From Branchiostoma floridae (taxonomy: Eukaryota > Chordata > Leptocardii > Amphioxiformes > Branchiostomatidae): a stretch of 64,000 nt of DNA. Location: the NCBI RefSeq assembly GCF_000003815.2, contig NC_049996.1:2290647-2354646 (forward strand), given 5' to 3'. Numbering within the stretch: position 1 is the first letter of the stretch; every line of letters starts with the position of its first letter. This document shows positions 10,321 through 21,084 of the stretch, piece by piece. The translations under genes and the position numbers were made by a program. Below the pieces are notes generated by a model. The model was not told the origin of the DNA. It saw only the letters and a list, made by a program, of their open reading frames with translations, and searched no databases.

Positions 10321-10352
10321 TTAGCTCCTGTTGTTTTAGTTACAGGAGCTAA
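10321..10352. repeat. Perfect 11-bp hairpin beside the Penelope-like fragment
   Basis: TTAGCTCCTGT (10321-10331) and ACAGGAGCTAA (10342-10352) pair perfectly around 10 bases, just past the 3' end of the minus-strand GIY-YIG fragment. It may be part of the element's 3' terminus. Confidence 0.6.
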
Positions 10353-10563
10353 AAGTTTTGTTGGTGGGGGGGGGGGGGGGTAGTGCTATGTCCCAAGTGC
10401 CGGAAAGTTCCATGCGTAGCCCCCCTTTTCTGTTGAGGGTGGGATTGTATATTCTCTCATATATGGCCTCTCTAACTCCCCGTTCAAACCAGCGGGCTTC
10501 ATGGTCTAGGATGTCGGTAGATTGGAGGTTGAAGGAATGTCCTTGGTTGTGTTGTGAATGTCC
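10336..10563 (-). pseudogene. 5'-truncated Penelope-like retroelement, GIY-YIG endonuclease C-terminus
   Basis: The minus frame encodes GHSFNLQSTDILDHEARWFE followed by RGVREAIYERIYNPTLNRKG and LSGTWDIAL. From family knowledge, the order H-GH, I(L)D-E-WF-RGV-EAI-I, P-LN--GG, L---WD is the conserved C-terminal end of the GIY-YIG nuclease domain in Penelope-like retroelements. The GIY-YIG catalytic start and the whole reverse transcriptase are absent. The frame upstream switches at 10563 into the inverted hammerhead segment. A poly-C run lies at its 3' end (10364-10380 on plus). Dead fragment. Confidence 0.75.
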
Positions 10564-10675
10564 TTTCTTGCAGATCACTTCAGTGTCACTGACGAAGGAA
10601 AGTGGATTCTTTCCGAAACGTCTGACCATTTCAAAACCATATCCAGTTGCTTGAGTAACTATTTTTGGCGTATCT
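10564..10675 (+). ncRNA. Hammerhead-ribozyme-like motif in a Penelope-like terminal segment
   Basis: On the plus strand: stem I 5' GTCA (10585-10588), core CTGACGA (10589-10595), an extra A, stem II GGAAAG (10597-10602) with CTTTCC (10609-10614) around a TGGATT loop, GAAA (10615-10618), then CGTC (10619-10622), making a minimal stem III with ACGU, and stem I 3' TGAC (10623-10626). All core bases of a type I hammerhead are present. Family knowledge: Penelope-like elements carry hammerheads with very short stem III. Activity is untested, and the unpaired A after the core is a departure from the textbook form. Confidence 0.7.
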
Positions 10676-10774
10676 TATTACCTGGATGTCTAACCTACAT
10701 CGACGTATTCTAAAGGATGAATCCGTTTGAACTTTGATTGACCTATGGTGAAGGTTCATAGAACTGGTTGTAAA

Positions 10775-11030
10775 CTGTTGCTCAAGTGGCTGAATGGCTA
10801 GGCGAGCGGATGCGAGATTGAGAGGTCACAAGTTTCTGGCATTGCTGGCTATAGATATTGTGTCCTTTGAAAACTTACAGAACTTTCCTTACACCACCCA
10901 GGTGTAAAAATGGGTAGTACTACCTGACTTCAGTTGGTGAGGTGAAAGGCAGTGGAAAAAGAGGGATGGGCTCCACCTTCCGATACCGTACCCTTAGGAC
11001 ACAGTGGATAACAACACAATGCCCCTAGGG
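10775..11030 (+). repeat. tRNA-derived SINE, family 2 (plus orientation)
   Basis: The head GTGGCTGAATGGCTAGGCGA resembles a Leu/Ser-type tRNA A-box region. The body includes GGGATGGGCTCCACCTTCCG and ACACAGTGGATAACAAC, shared with 5280-5400, 51985-52180 and 56885-57545. Confidence 0.7.
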
Positions 11031-11184
11031 CTATGCATGAGACTACATGACTTTTGTACCTTTTATGAGACATGTATATATGGTGTAGCAATTAGTAATC
11101 CTCCTTCTAAACTACAGGACCAGGAGTTTATTTAATACATTTGTATTTATTCAGTTTTAACACATTTTGTAAAAGGATTGACAT

Positions 11185-11530
11185 AACTGGTGACTATCAC
11201 CTTTGCAAGATATCAATTCAGAGACCAGACTGTAAGGTTTGATCCACTCGCACCGGGAAGGATCCCAGGCCTGCTTTTTTTCAAAAAGTGCGGTGGGTTC
11301 TTTAATGTGCTCAATAGGTGTGGCTATCCCCAGATATGGGACCTCCATTTAGCATCTTATCCGAGGGACAGCCATAGCCGAAGCTAGGTACTCATTTTTT
11401 ACCTGAGTAAGTGAGGAAAGTTGTGCTAAGTGCTTTTTCCAAGGCTCAAGATCAGTGACATCATGGCAGGTTTCAAACTTGCGACCTCTTGGGCCTGAGC
11501 CCAAAGGGCTAATTACGCCACAGGCCTAGA
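11185..11530 (-). repeat. tRNA-derived SINE, family 1, long copy (minus orientation)
   Basis: On the minus strand the head has GGCGTAATTAGCCC-like text and GGTCGCAAGTTTGAAACCTG (B box), then ATGTCACTGATCTTGAGCC. The distal body (ATAAGATGCTAAATGGAGGT, then GCACATTAAAGAACCCACCG) matches 57130-57260, 30560-30640 and 61855-61975. Confidence 0.75.
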
Positions 11531-11924
11531 GTCTAAGTTCTTGTCCACCCATTGGTGTTCTGAACTATATTTTACTATCAACTTTGTACAATACAGTCCA
11601 TTGATTTCACGTTACAACTTAAAGAGATTCAGCCACACCTTGAACACAATAAAGATCTAACCGCACCCGATGATAAGAGTCCCATAAAGTATGCCAGCAA
11701 CAAAGTTATCAAAATCCGGGCTCTTAGACAGCTCTTAGCAATAATCTTTGTTAATTAGTTGGGTAGACGCAGGCATTTGTCAACCTTATAAATCATACAG
11801 AAGCAAACTATGTAGCATACTGCTGAGTCTCTTAGTTTTAGATATGATGGTTACTGTATGTTTGAATCCAAGCTACACTGTTGGATAGAGATATCTGAAT
11901 CCTGGCTAATACTAGTTATTACGA

Positions 11925-12075
11925 GGTACCGATATAGAAAATTCAGGTCCAGCTACGGTCCAGGTCCAGAGGATCAGGTTCACTGGACCTAATTGTTTCT
12001 GAAAGTTGAACGTGAAAACTTGTGGGCAATTCTCAAAACACTTTGCTACAAAGGAATCTTTTTGGTGGAGTATCA
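11925..12075 (+). repeat. Fragment of an interspersed MITE-like family (copies at 40000-40500 and 60185-60625)
   Basis: Shared text: AAAATTCAGGTCCAGCTACG, AGGATCAGGTTCACTGGACC, then TGCTACAAAGGAATCT and GGTGGAGTAT. It ends close to the 12098 splice donor. Confidence 0.6.
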
Positions 12076-12097
12076 TTATAGTTTAATTTACACTGAC

Positions 12098-12215
12098 CTG
12101 TCCCTCTTGGTACCCAGGGTTCGGCTGACCGCTGTCTGCCATGGTCTCGTCTTTGTCGTCGCTCGCTAACAGGTCCTCGCAACTCACAGCATGGCTGTTA
12201 CCCAGGTGCGCAAAC
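12098..12215 (-). CDS. SLC4A2/A3-like anion exchanger, upstream exon with likely start codon
   Basis: The exon lies between acceptor TTTGTTGCAG (AG at 12217-12216) and donor GGACAG|GTCAGTG (GT at 12097-12096). The best start is the ATG at 12142-12140, in the strong context GAGACCATGG, giving MADSGQPNPGYQEGQ and ending in phase 0, which is compatible with the 4217-4025 exon. The frame is also open upstream of this ATG to the acceptor (reading SCEDLLASDDKDET), so coding could begin in an earlier exon and the ATG could be internal. Assignment to the exchanger rests on strand, order and phase. The short peptide itself is not diagnostic. Confidence 0.65.
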
Positions 12216-14929
12216 CTGCAACAAATCACAAAACAACATATGACCTTCATGTGTAAGGTATATGAACAAGTTGGCTCACCTCTGAGGTGTTGCCAAAAAA
12301 AAAGGAATACTCTGTCTCGTAAGGGTGGGCAATGGTACAATGTACTGGTACTCAAGTTTTTTTCTTGTTGGACTGATCCAAAAACCAGGTTTTGTAAAAC
12401 ATTATAGGGGATGAGGAAAAAAGAAGGGACGAGTGATATCGTCTATAATTTGCTCCATAGTCATAAATGCAGGCAACAGCATTTTTTCAATGAGAACAAG
12501 TCATAGACTACATTGGCAGGGGTTTGGAACTTACTGGTTCAAGAAAATAACAAGAGCAAAGTAGAGTAGAGTTTATAGCTATACAAATTTCCTGTATTGG
12601 TACCCACTGTCAAACTGTACAAGACAGTGACAATCTCTACATTCATTTTTGTAAAGGCAACTGGCAAATGTGACCACTTTTGCAATTTTGCTTGTCCCTT
12701 GTTTTTCCCCATTAACACAAGCATTAAGAATCCTGTCTATAGTGACCACCTCTACACAAAGACCAGATCTTATCAGTCCCCTGAGTGGTCTTCTTGGGCA
12801 GTTTTTGGCCATGCTTATACAGTTAAGTCATGGATGAATCACATAAAACTTGTTTTTTTTTTTCATTTTTGCTTAGCAATATCCACCTTAAGCAAGCAAC
12901 ACCTTTATCAAAATGTTACCCTCAGCAATAATTTCTTTTTTATTGCGCAATTGTGTGCAGAGTATAAATTTTACAGAATACCTTTCAAAATCATGTTTGC
13001 AGTATGACCAAAAAAAGATACTGCAAGAAGATTGTCGGTCGTAAATGTTGGTTCTTTATAAAAACAAGCTCATAAAAACGAAAAAAATTCTGTGATTCTA
13101 ATAATCAGTTCTTCGTGTTACATGTAACGTTATTAGTTGCTTCCAAAAGCACCACCCCATGCTTCAACCTTAAACCTGTTAAGGCCACTTTCGTGATGCA
13201 AAAATCAAAATGGTTTAATTCGTTTTGACTTGCAATTTCCGACTGTACATGATTTGCATGCGCATTTCGTGTACGTGATGCAAACTTGGACCACAGCTCA
13301 AGCCATTTAGTTTGTTGGAACAAGGCCTTTTTGCAACAAACATGTGTTTTAGTAGTACTAAAAAATCTCTCCAACTGAGGTCGTTACGATCCTGCAAAGC
13401 CTTGTACTTTTGCATCTTGCTCTTTTGACTTGCACAAACAGCTGTCTCACTGAAGCCAAAGGTCCGAAAAAAATGGACCTGCAAGTTGGTGGACAGGATT
13501 TTGGACCGATTAGAAAATAAGCTGATTACATCGGCAGCCGCTCATAAGTTTGGGGGTTTACCGGTCAGATAAACTATCAAGAGCAAAGTGGAGTATTTCA
13601 TGAATTTTATGTACCGAAACCATCCCGAGAGGTGGTTCGGAAAAATCCAGATAGAATCCGTTTTGGAGCATTCATACTCCAGCTTGGCATTAATTAATCC
13701 AGCTTGGCTTATACATATCAAAATTGATAAAACCGTTTTGATTCTTGCATCATGTTCAGGGCCTAATGGTAATAAGGTAACTGCTTGGCACCACATTTGT
13801 ACGTAGTGTATGCATGCGGTTAGGAAGCACGGAGAAGGTATACGGTAAATGCCTTTCTTCCGTCATCATTGGCTGATTCTTGCTGATTTCTTGCCGAAGG
13901 TCTTCAATTCTTCAACACTGAAAATCATTTAACAACGTTTTATAGATGCTTTTGGTCTTAAATATCTGGCTAACCTGGATGCCAGCCATTTTAACTTTCG
14001 TACAGTGTCACTCTCTCTGTAACTTTCTGACCAACAGAGAGAGCATACTAAATATAAAAAGGCTAGCATCTAGGCTAACACCTAAAAGTAACAAACATGC
14101 ACGGTATCATAATCATTGTGTTGATTCTTAACATATTTCCCATAAAAATAAACTGCAATGTACCTCTCCCCTATCCAATACTATTTTCCCCTTGGACTGG
14201 ACTTACAACTACTACAGACAGTGGCTTGCACAGACTGGTAGCCAACCTTGCAGACCAACTCCTGACCACACTGATGACAAACTGACCACAAAAAGATAAC
14301 GAGATGAACAGTGTAAAAATTGTAAACGCTGAAGCCAGTCATATTTCTAATTGACTAGTGATAATTTAAGTAAGAAAAAGATGTCACAAGGTTAACAACA
14401 TTAGATTGCTCCACTTGAGTGAACAAATTTCACCACTTTTACGACAATAGGAACTTTCAAAGTGTGTCAAAGTTCAGGTGCTACGGTATACAACCATCTT
14501 TGACACATTTGTAGCACATAAAAATTTTGTGGAGCAATGTGTGCTCTAAATTAGCCCAATTCTGTTGGGAAGACAACCAAGGAATATGACCCATGTGGAC
14601 AAAATGGCAAACGACGTTCAGAAATGACCACCTGGCAAGCTATACGGCTTACTTAGCAACTGACGCAACTGAGGACAAAATAAATATATGTAACGTTGCA
14701 GTAACCATTATTGTAGTACATTGTACCATAAAGTACCACGATCCTTGCATCATCTTGTTTATCCCATAACATAGAAGAGCAGTAAATGCTGAAAGCAAAG
14801 CTGAATAATATTGACAATGTGATGTGCTGTTCTTCTGTCCATCTGTTGTAACCCTTGCTGAGTCACAGGCTTTTGGCCTAACATGCGTTCTAAAAATGAT
14901 CAGAAATTGGACCCTCAGGATGCCAAAAG
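12216..14929. other. Sequence upstream of the exchanger exon, degenerate repeat debris
   Basis: Pieces of the 40000-40500 family recur here (for example near 12340-12400, 12540-12620, and inverted at 13480-13620, where GGTCCATTTTTTTCGGACC forms a small hairpin). Minus-strand frames at 13105-13484 are open for 89 codons but match no domain I know. No accepted exon. Confidence 0.4.
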
Positions 14930-15130
14930 ACACCCCTTACCCTGGGGAGCAGATTCTCTGACAAGCATAAAATTCTGATTGACAAGGGATAGTACTAGGT
15001 CACATGAAACTTGTCTGAGAATAACTTTGCTGTATGTATTCCACAAAATGCACGCAGGAAATAGTGTTTCAGAGAGATACGAATTTCAAATTTTTGCGGG
15101 AGGTCTTCCCCACTGAAAAACTCCATTAAA
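14930..15130 (+). repeat. Degenerate interspersed repeat (second copy at 45195-45440)
   Basis: Shared blocks: GGGGAGCAGATT, ATAAAATTC(A/T)GATTGAC, TACT(A/G)GGTCACATG and CTTGTCTGAGAATAACTT. The trailing text GGAAATAGTGTTTCAGAGA recalls the interior units of the Harbinger-like element. Confidence 0.55.
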
Positions 15131-15318
15131 TTTAATCATAGAAAACTTTTAAACGAATCTACAGTAACTGTTACTGTAGTACCACGAAGTGCAACAAACC
15201 GTACAGCCTACTGTTTATCCCACAACACAAAAACAAGCAGTAAAACGTCTAATGTACGGAAAACAAGTCCAATATGTTACCAAAAAAAAGGACGATAACT
15301 AGATAAACGACATCTACC

Positions 15319-15500
15319 ATTGCGCCTTCTGGCGTACGAATCTCGGGAAGCGGGGCACGAAGTCTAAAGTCAGACGCAGCGGCTCCATTTCCTCATACGT
15401 GTTCGCTGCGGCTTGGACTACAACGAACAAAGAGCGACGTACGCAAGTCGTCTTTATTCCCGCGGCTTACAGGTGCTCTCCGCTAAGCTTTAAGAGGCCC
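15319..15500 (-). promoter_or_regulatory. GC/CpG-rich block, candidate distal promoter and 5' noncoding exon of the exchanger
   Basis: A compact GC-rich interval stands out from the AT-rich flanks. Read on the minus strand it ends in GCGCAATG|GTAGATG, a usable but weak donor near 15318. It lies upstream of the 12215 exon on the same strand, so it could hold the distal transcription start. No open frame of note. The link to the exchanger is inferred from order and composition only. Confidence 0.35.
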
Positions 15501-16621
15501 TAAATCAGCCAACTTTGAGATAGCATTGACGCCCAAGTGGTAGACTTTACCACAGACAGAGCACACATTGCAACACACTAACCAAGATAAGGGTAATCAA
15601 AAACTTTTAAAAAACTATTAAATCATCAGCTCTAAGCCAATCATAGGCTACCAAGCCTCGGACAAGGGTGCGACATTGTGTCAAAATTTCAACACTGTAC
15701 CACCATGTTTCTGTTACTACCATATACCACAATAAGACCAACAAAAGGTATCCATTAATTTTGTTGACCTAGAAACTTAAGATAAAAGTTCCGGTGCTTT
15801 AGACAGTTTCCTTAGGTGTCATTCTTGAGTTGGGGTGGTATATTGACAGTTCTTATTGTGAATTTTTTTCCATGTATTTCCTTGTATTTCTAGGTACTGT
15901 TTGCAGGTGCATTTCCAGGTAGTGATAAATATTGACAGATTTTTTCTAGGTTTTAGGTATTTACCAGGTCAAGTGCACTGATAAGAATCTCTTTTCTTTG
16001 TTACTATTTTGTAATAAACCAAACTGTTTAGGTTTTAGATGGGGGTGGGGGACATTGATATACATGTACCTTACTAAGATTACAGTATCACTGTCAGCAT
16101 ACTTTGTTTATATAAATTATGACTCTCCACATATTGGTTCAGAATCATGTGATGGTGGAAAATGCTTGCTTTGCTTTGTAAGTCTTTGTCTGTATTTACT
16201 ATCCAAGTGGAATGGACAAAATAGCATTGATGCTAGTTTGTAAACATCTAAGAGGAAGTTTAGAAAGTTCATCAAATCCACTTTTTTGGGATCTTTACTT
16301 TTTGATTTCATGATAGCTGCCTTTTCCTTTTCAAAACCATCTAGTATGAGGCTTTTTCAGAATTCTAAAAGACCCTTACCTTCATGCAAGCTGTATATTT
16401 CCTGCTATACACTATTGCTCCCTTCAAGTTGGTTGCATCATATGCTCATGATCATTGACTCACAGACCACTACTGTACCAGCACCTTCTGCTGCACTTTT
16501 ATCAACTCCTGCTAGGAGGCATTGCTGACACATGTGCAATCGTAAGTTTGGAGACTGTTTACATATAGGTTACCTGATTGTTGCACCAAGATTTCAACAC
16601 AAACAATAGCTCAATGCTATA
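15501..16621. other. Intergenic sequence, nothing recognised
   Basis: AT-rich with short degenerate repeats of a TTTCTAGGTA type around 15880-15970. Frames at 15998-16528 have no domain and were not accepted. Confidence 0.4.
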
Positions 16622-16623
16622 TA

Positions 16624-17840
16624 GTCCATGGGCCAGCACCCCAAATTTCACATATCGGTACCCTCCGGGGTGGCAAATTCTCCTTGTTATTTTTGAATAG
16701 TAGAAGGCCTGTGGCATGTATTTTGACGTGATAGCCATTCTGGTATGGTAGCTTTCTACCGGCTATCACCCTTCAAACCTATCACCACCTAAATGATCTG
16801 GAAATTTCGTGTCTTCAATAAGGGGGAGGGGCAAAAAATTAAACATCAATATTTTTCCACGAAAATTCACAGGCTGGTAGAACCTGCTAAGAGGATCATA
16901 AAAATATCAATTGATTTTTGATATTGTGATTCAACACGAAATTATGACCACTTAAATCATATTTTTTGGTGATTTTCTGGTGAAAAATATATACTTTACT
17001 TTCCAATATCGTTCATTTAGTCACATTACCTATGGAGCCTTGCCTGATGAGTTAGACTTACCGTACGTATCCTTCTCTGCATATTAAGCTTTAAATGATC
17101 GAAATCCATCAATGAAATCCGGAGATATGAATGTGTGAAGAATGACACATCTGCCAGCTTATAGTGACAATATCGTTGCTAAGGCCGTTGCTAAGGAGGT
17201 TTCAGATCGTACTCCACAACAAAACTGATGCAAAGAACTTACTTTTCTGTAGTATTTTACTCTGATTACATCAGTAGAAGTACAAGGAATCGTGTTAAAA
17301 TGTTTAACATGTAACAGATGCAGAAATGTGTTTTTTTTACGTCATTTCTTTCAGAATCGTTAGCAAAACTGTTGCTACGGCCGTTGCTAAGGGTGTACTC
17401 TGTCATGTTTCAAGCCAAAACAGCAGAGAGTCAAGTTCTCTGACGCGTGATTTTGCTCCTGTCATCTTGTAAATCATACTTAACTGTGAAAAATATCATA
17501 ATTGATTGGAAATGTTAATTTGGGCTGTACATGGGGGTTATAAGGATACCTGAAAATGAATTACCTTGATTTCACACATTTTTTTTACAAATCTTTTGCT
17601 CATTTTCGTCATTTAGTAGATACCTTACTAAAATTCACAGCATATATCTAGTATGTCGTACACAATGAAAAAGGCTCTGCATGGGGGTTACCAGGGCACC
17701 ACATATGTGACACACTGTGTGGATGCAGGACTGCGTCATGCATATTAAAAATGTAATATAGAAACAAGACCATAACAAAAGGTCAAGAACAAGGCTACTC
17801 TGGGATGAATACAAGTATATTGTACTTTTCTTGATCAATG
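16624..17840 (+). repeat. Left arm of the foldback element
   Basis: Inverted partner of 21085-22809. It contains the motif GTTGCTAAGGCCGTTGCTAA near 17175 and a diverged copy near 17367, mirrored at 22030-22270. Confidence 0.85.
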
Positions 17841-19694
17841 ATGGTATACATTATAAAGGAGGTTATATCGACATATATAGGCATATCTAGACATGTCTAT
17901 ATAACCTCATTGACTATATACATGTATCAGGTACAGTGCAGGTTTGCTGCGTTGGACAAACTGCAACACACTTAGTCTAATGGTGTGTTATTATGCCTGA
18001 CCATTCATTTGTTAACATAAGGGCAAACCAAAAACAAAGTCTATAACAAAATTTTCATGTATGGAGACCAGTTAGAATGGAGCAGTGTAATATCTGGTGT
18101 AAAACGTAGCTAACTGAAGATTCTGGCAGGCTTGTAAAACTTGACACACTGGATACAAAACTACCGATGCCTTTTTCTACACTGCTGTAAATATTACAAA
18201 ACTTACAACCTACAAGTTTCCATATGTGCATGTGCCTAGAACTAGGATGGTCTCCAATGCCTAAGGGAATTTTCTTTGTCATTGAGCCTGTAGGCTCCTT
18301 CTCATTTAAATGTCGGAATCGCCTTGATATGGAGCAAATTATAGACAACATCACTGGTTCCTTCATTTTTCCACAACCCCTGTAATGTTTTACAAAAGAT
18401 GCACAACAACATTCGTATTGGTTGATGGCTTACAAGATTATTATAGCCACAGGTGGGATTTCACCCCCTAAAATATTGCTGTTGCCTGAGAAGAAACGAA
18501 GAATTCAAATGGTAGCCAAAAATGTAACAATTCTGTTCCCAGAATGATAGTTCGTTAGGTGAAACTAGCTGTCCAGGCATTCTGACCGATCACGTCATAT
18601 GGCTACTGCCACTGATCTTGGAGGCTGTGTGAGGTGGTTCATGTCTGTCGCCAGATTAACGTTACCACCACGAGTACGATGGTTGTCACGGTTATATTAT
18701 CCACGTATAAGACTAGAAATGATCGTTTTTGTGACGCTGTACAGTTTTTCTGGCTTTTTAAAGAAACAAGAAAGAATTGTTGACCGTCATTTGTATCCCA
18801 CCTTGCTTAACAAAATGTTGTACAGAAATGACTGTAACAAACGTTACCATTGTTCGATGCTGTCTAAGCTTTCTTTTTGACCTGGTGTAAAAAAGCCCAC
18901 TTTTTAAATGTTCCTCTGAGGGACGTCCACTTATACCTAAATGATGTAGTCAATAAGGTGAGTCATTTCGAAGAAAACAGGGTAAAGTCTCATTGTAACA
19001 AACGATTTGAGGCCTTAGGTTTTTGCCAGTTCGAAAAAATTGAAGTCTTCAAACATTACAACAAGATGACTGTAGTCAATATGTTAGTGTATACATATTT
19101 CACAGTGCCTGCCATGCAAGAACATAACGTCCTTGGTCGGAATGAACTGACATTTTGAATCAAGTGTGGAAGTCACAAGTCGGACTTCCTCTAGTTTAAC
19201 GTTGGGCATGTCTGAGATACTGGTCAGAGGGAACGTTCATACATACATTAGATATTTCATACAATGTAAGAAAATGGGCATGTCTCCTGTCAGAAAGGAG
19301 GTGATGTGACTTGTGTGTTACCGAAAGGTGTTGCGATTGTCCTAATGTTGGAAGGTCATTAGTCTGTGGCACTGTGGTAAAGGTCACCACTTCTCTGACC
19401 ACAACACCAAAGGCTTTTTAGTCTCACATGTCTTCATCGGGTTAAAACAAGAAATTGTTCCATGATTTGGCATCTTCCTATTTTTGTCTTGCATTACCTG
19501 CTTGTTTTGTCTGTTGGGCTATTCTACAGCCCTTATGCCTCCATATGACTGTAGGCCTTCAATGGTATAGACTCCATGTTTTTCATAACATACTGTCTTA
19601 TGTAAGTCTTCATTGATACTATCAATTTTGCAGCAGTTGGAACACTGCTTTTCCCCCACCTACTTGCATGAGCTTTTGCATTTATTTCTTGATA

Positions 19695-19800
19695 CAGCAG
19701 AAGCCGCTTAATTGCACATCCCATTTGCCAGCATATTTTGTGCAATTATTCGCATGGTGCCATAATGCGACGTTATCCAGCCGGACTGCAAATTTAAAGG
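19695..19800 (+). mobile_element. MITE fragment, CAGTAGAAGC family
   Basis: It begins CAGCAGAAGCCGCTTAATTG and continues with TTATCCAGCCGGACTGCA, matching in inverted sense the interior of the complete copy at 19950-20113. Right end lost. Confidence 0.55.
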
Positions 19801-19949
19801 TTTGGGATTTGGGGATTCCGTGAAATTAACTAGAACTATTCAAAACTATCGGTAAATATAGTCGACGCTTGTGTTCCTTTGTGACCATGCCCTTCTTCTC
19901 AAACATCTTGTACGTAGATAATAAACATCTTTTGTACTTTTATAAAGAC

Positions 19950-20113
19950 TACAGTAGAAGCCAGTTAATCGTACAATGTATTACCGCACACTTCTGTTAA
20001 TTGCACGGAATCACAAAATCCCGAACTGATGCGGTCCAGCTGGATAACTTCGCATATCATTGCACCACACGGTTAATTGGCAAATGGGGTGTGCAATTAA
20101 GCTTCTACTGTAT
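19950..20113 (+). mobile_element. Complete MITE, CAGTAGAAGC family
   Basis: Inverted ends CAGTAGAAGC(C)AGTTAAT and AATTAAGCTTCTACTG, about 160 bp, flanked by TA on both sides. The interior has GGTCCAGCTGGATAACTTCG. A fragment of the same family ends with GCTTCTACTGTA at about 38925. Confidence 0.7.
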
Positions 20114-21084
20114 TTCACAGTCCTTGCTTGATTTCCAATGATGTATTTGCATCTGTAAGTAGCAACGACTATAGCTGCAGTACAGTGCACCAGTCAGAAT
20201 TGCCCTGAGGATTGTGACAGACGATCACCGAAATGGGGTGAAAATAAAACAAGGGTTGTGGAATAAAAGACCTGTATCTTATTTGTCAATACAGAGCCCT
20301 TCTCATTATTGTGACCACATGAAGTTTACACGATGGTTTATGTGTGGTTTTCACTGCTATACCAAAGTCTCCATAACTTACCTCCTCTCAGTACCCGATT
20401 TATCATGGTCCCAAACCCCCCAAAAGCCGCCAATACCCTGATCTGGCTCGTCTTCTGTGTGGCCCAATAAGACAACAAGTAATATTTCTTCATTAAGTAG
20501 ATTTTCCTTTTTCCATCAACAATAATACATACACCAGGTGCATTTACTTCAATGTAAAGAGGAAGCATGGGAGGTATTACACCTTAGAAATGACTAAAAT
20601 TCTGAGAGATTAAAACTCTGCTTTTAGTCAATCAGGTAACCCCCTATCACATCCTCTCAAATCTAATCCAATCCTCTTTATCCTCACCTGATGGACTGTA
20701 AAAGGAAGGATCCCATTTCCTATGTGGAAATACAAAACTTCTTCACATCTTCATTTATTATATTAATTTAGATCTATGAGGGTAGCCATCGTAATTTCAG
20801 TAATTTTCGGCAATAAATTGTTTGATTTTTAAGGGCCTCTTAGGGCGGCCCAGGCCTCAATAACGGAAACACTCGAGGGTTTATCATATGGCTGTTTATA
20901 GTTCCACATACCTATCACAAAGGATACTCAATTTGGCCGACTTCGATCTTCCGACCTCAGCATAGTATGCCTGGTTTCTCATACAATCATATTTTTGAAG
21001 GTGCTCATATGTACAAATTAAAGTGAAAAAGACTGTCACAATTCTATCAAGATAAGAGTAGCAAAATTATGTGTCAGAGAACTT

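Larger units (their letters stand above)
17841..21084. other. Loop of the foldback element
   Basis: This 3.2 kb lies between the arms. It holds two CAGTAGAAGC-type MITEs (19695-19800 and 19950-20113) and a hairpin around 17855-17915 (GAGGTTATAT with ATATAACCTC). Open frames at 18055-18366 (minus) and 18599-19158 (plus) lack recognisable domains. They could be relics of the autonomous ancestor or chance. Confidence 0.5.

Noticed and set aside
13105-13484. Overlapping 89-codon minus frames
   Set aside because: No domain recognised. The segment shares text with a MITE-like family, so it is more likely repeat DNA.
18055-19158. Frames inside the foldback loop as transposase candidates
   Set aside because: No recognisable transposase or THAP-type pattern, and start and stop positions look random.
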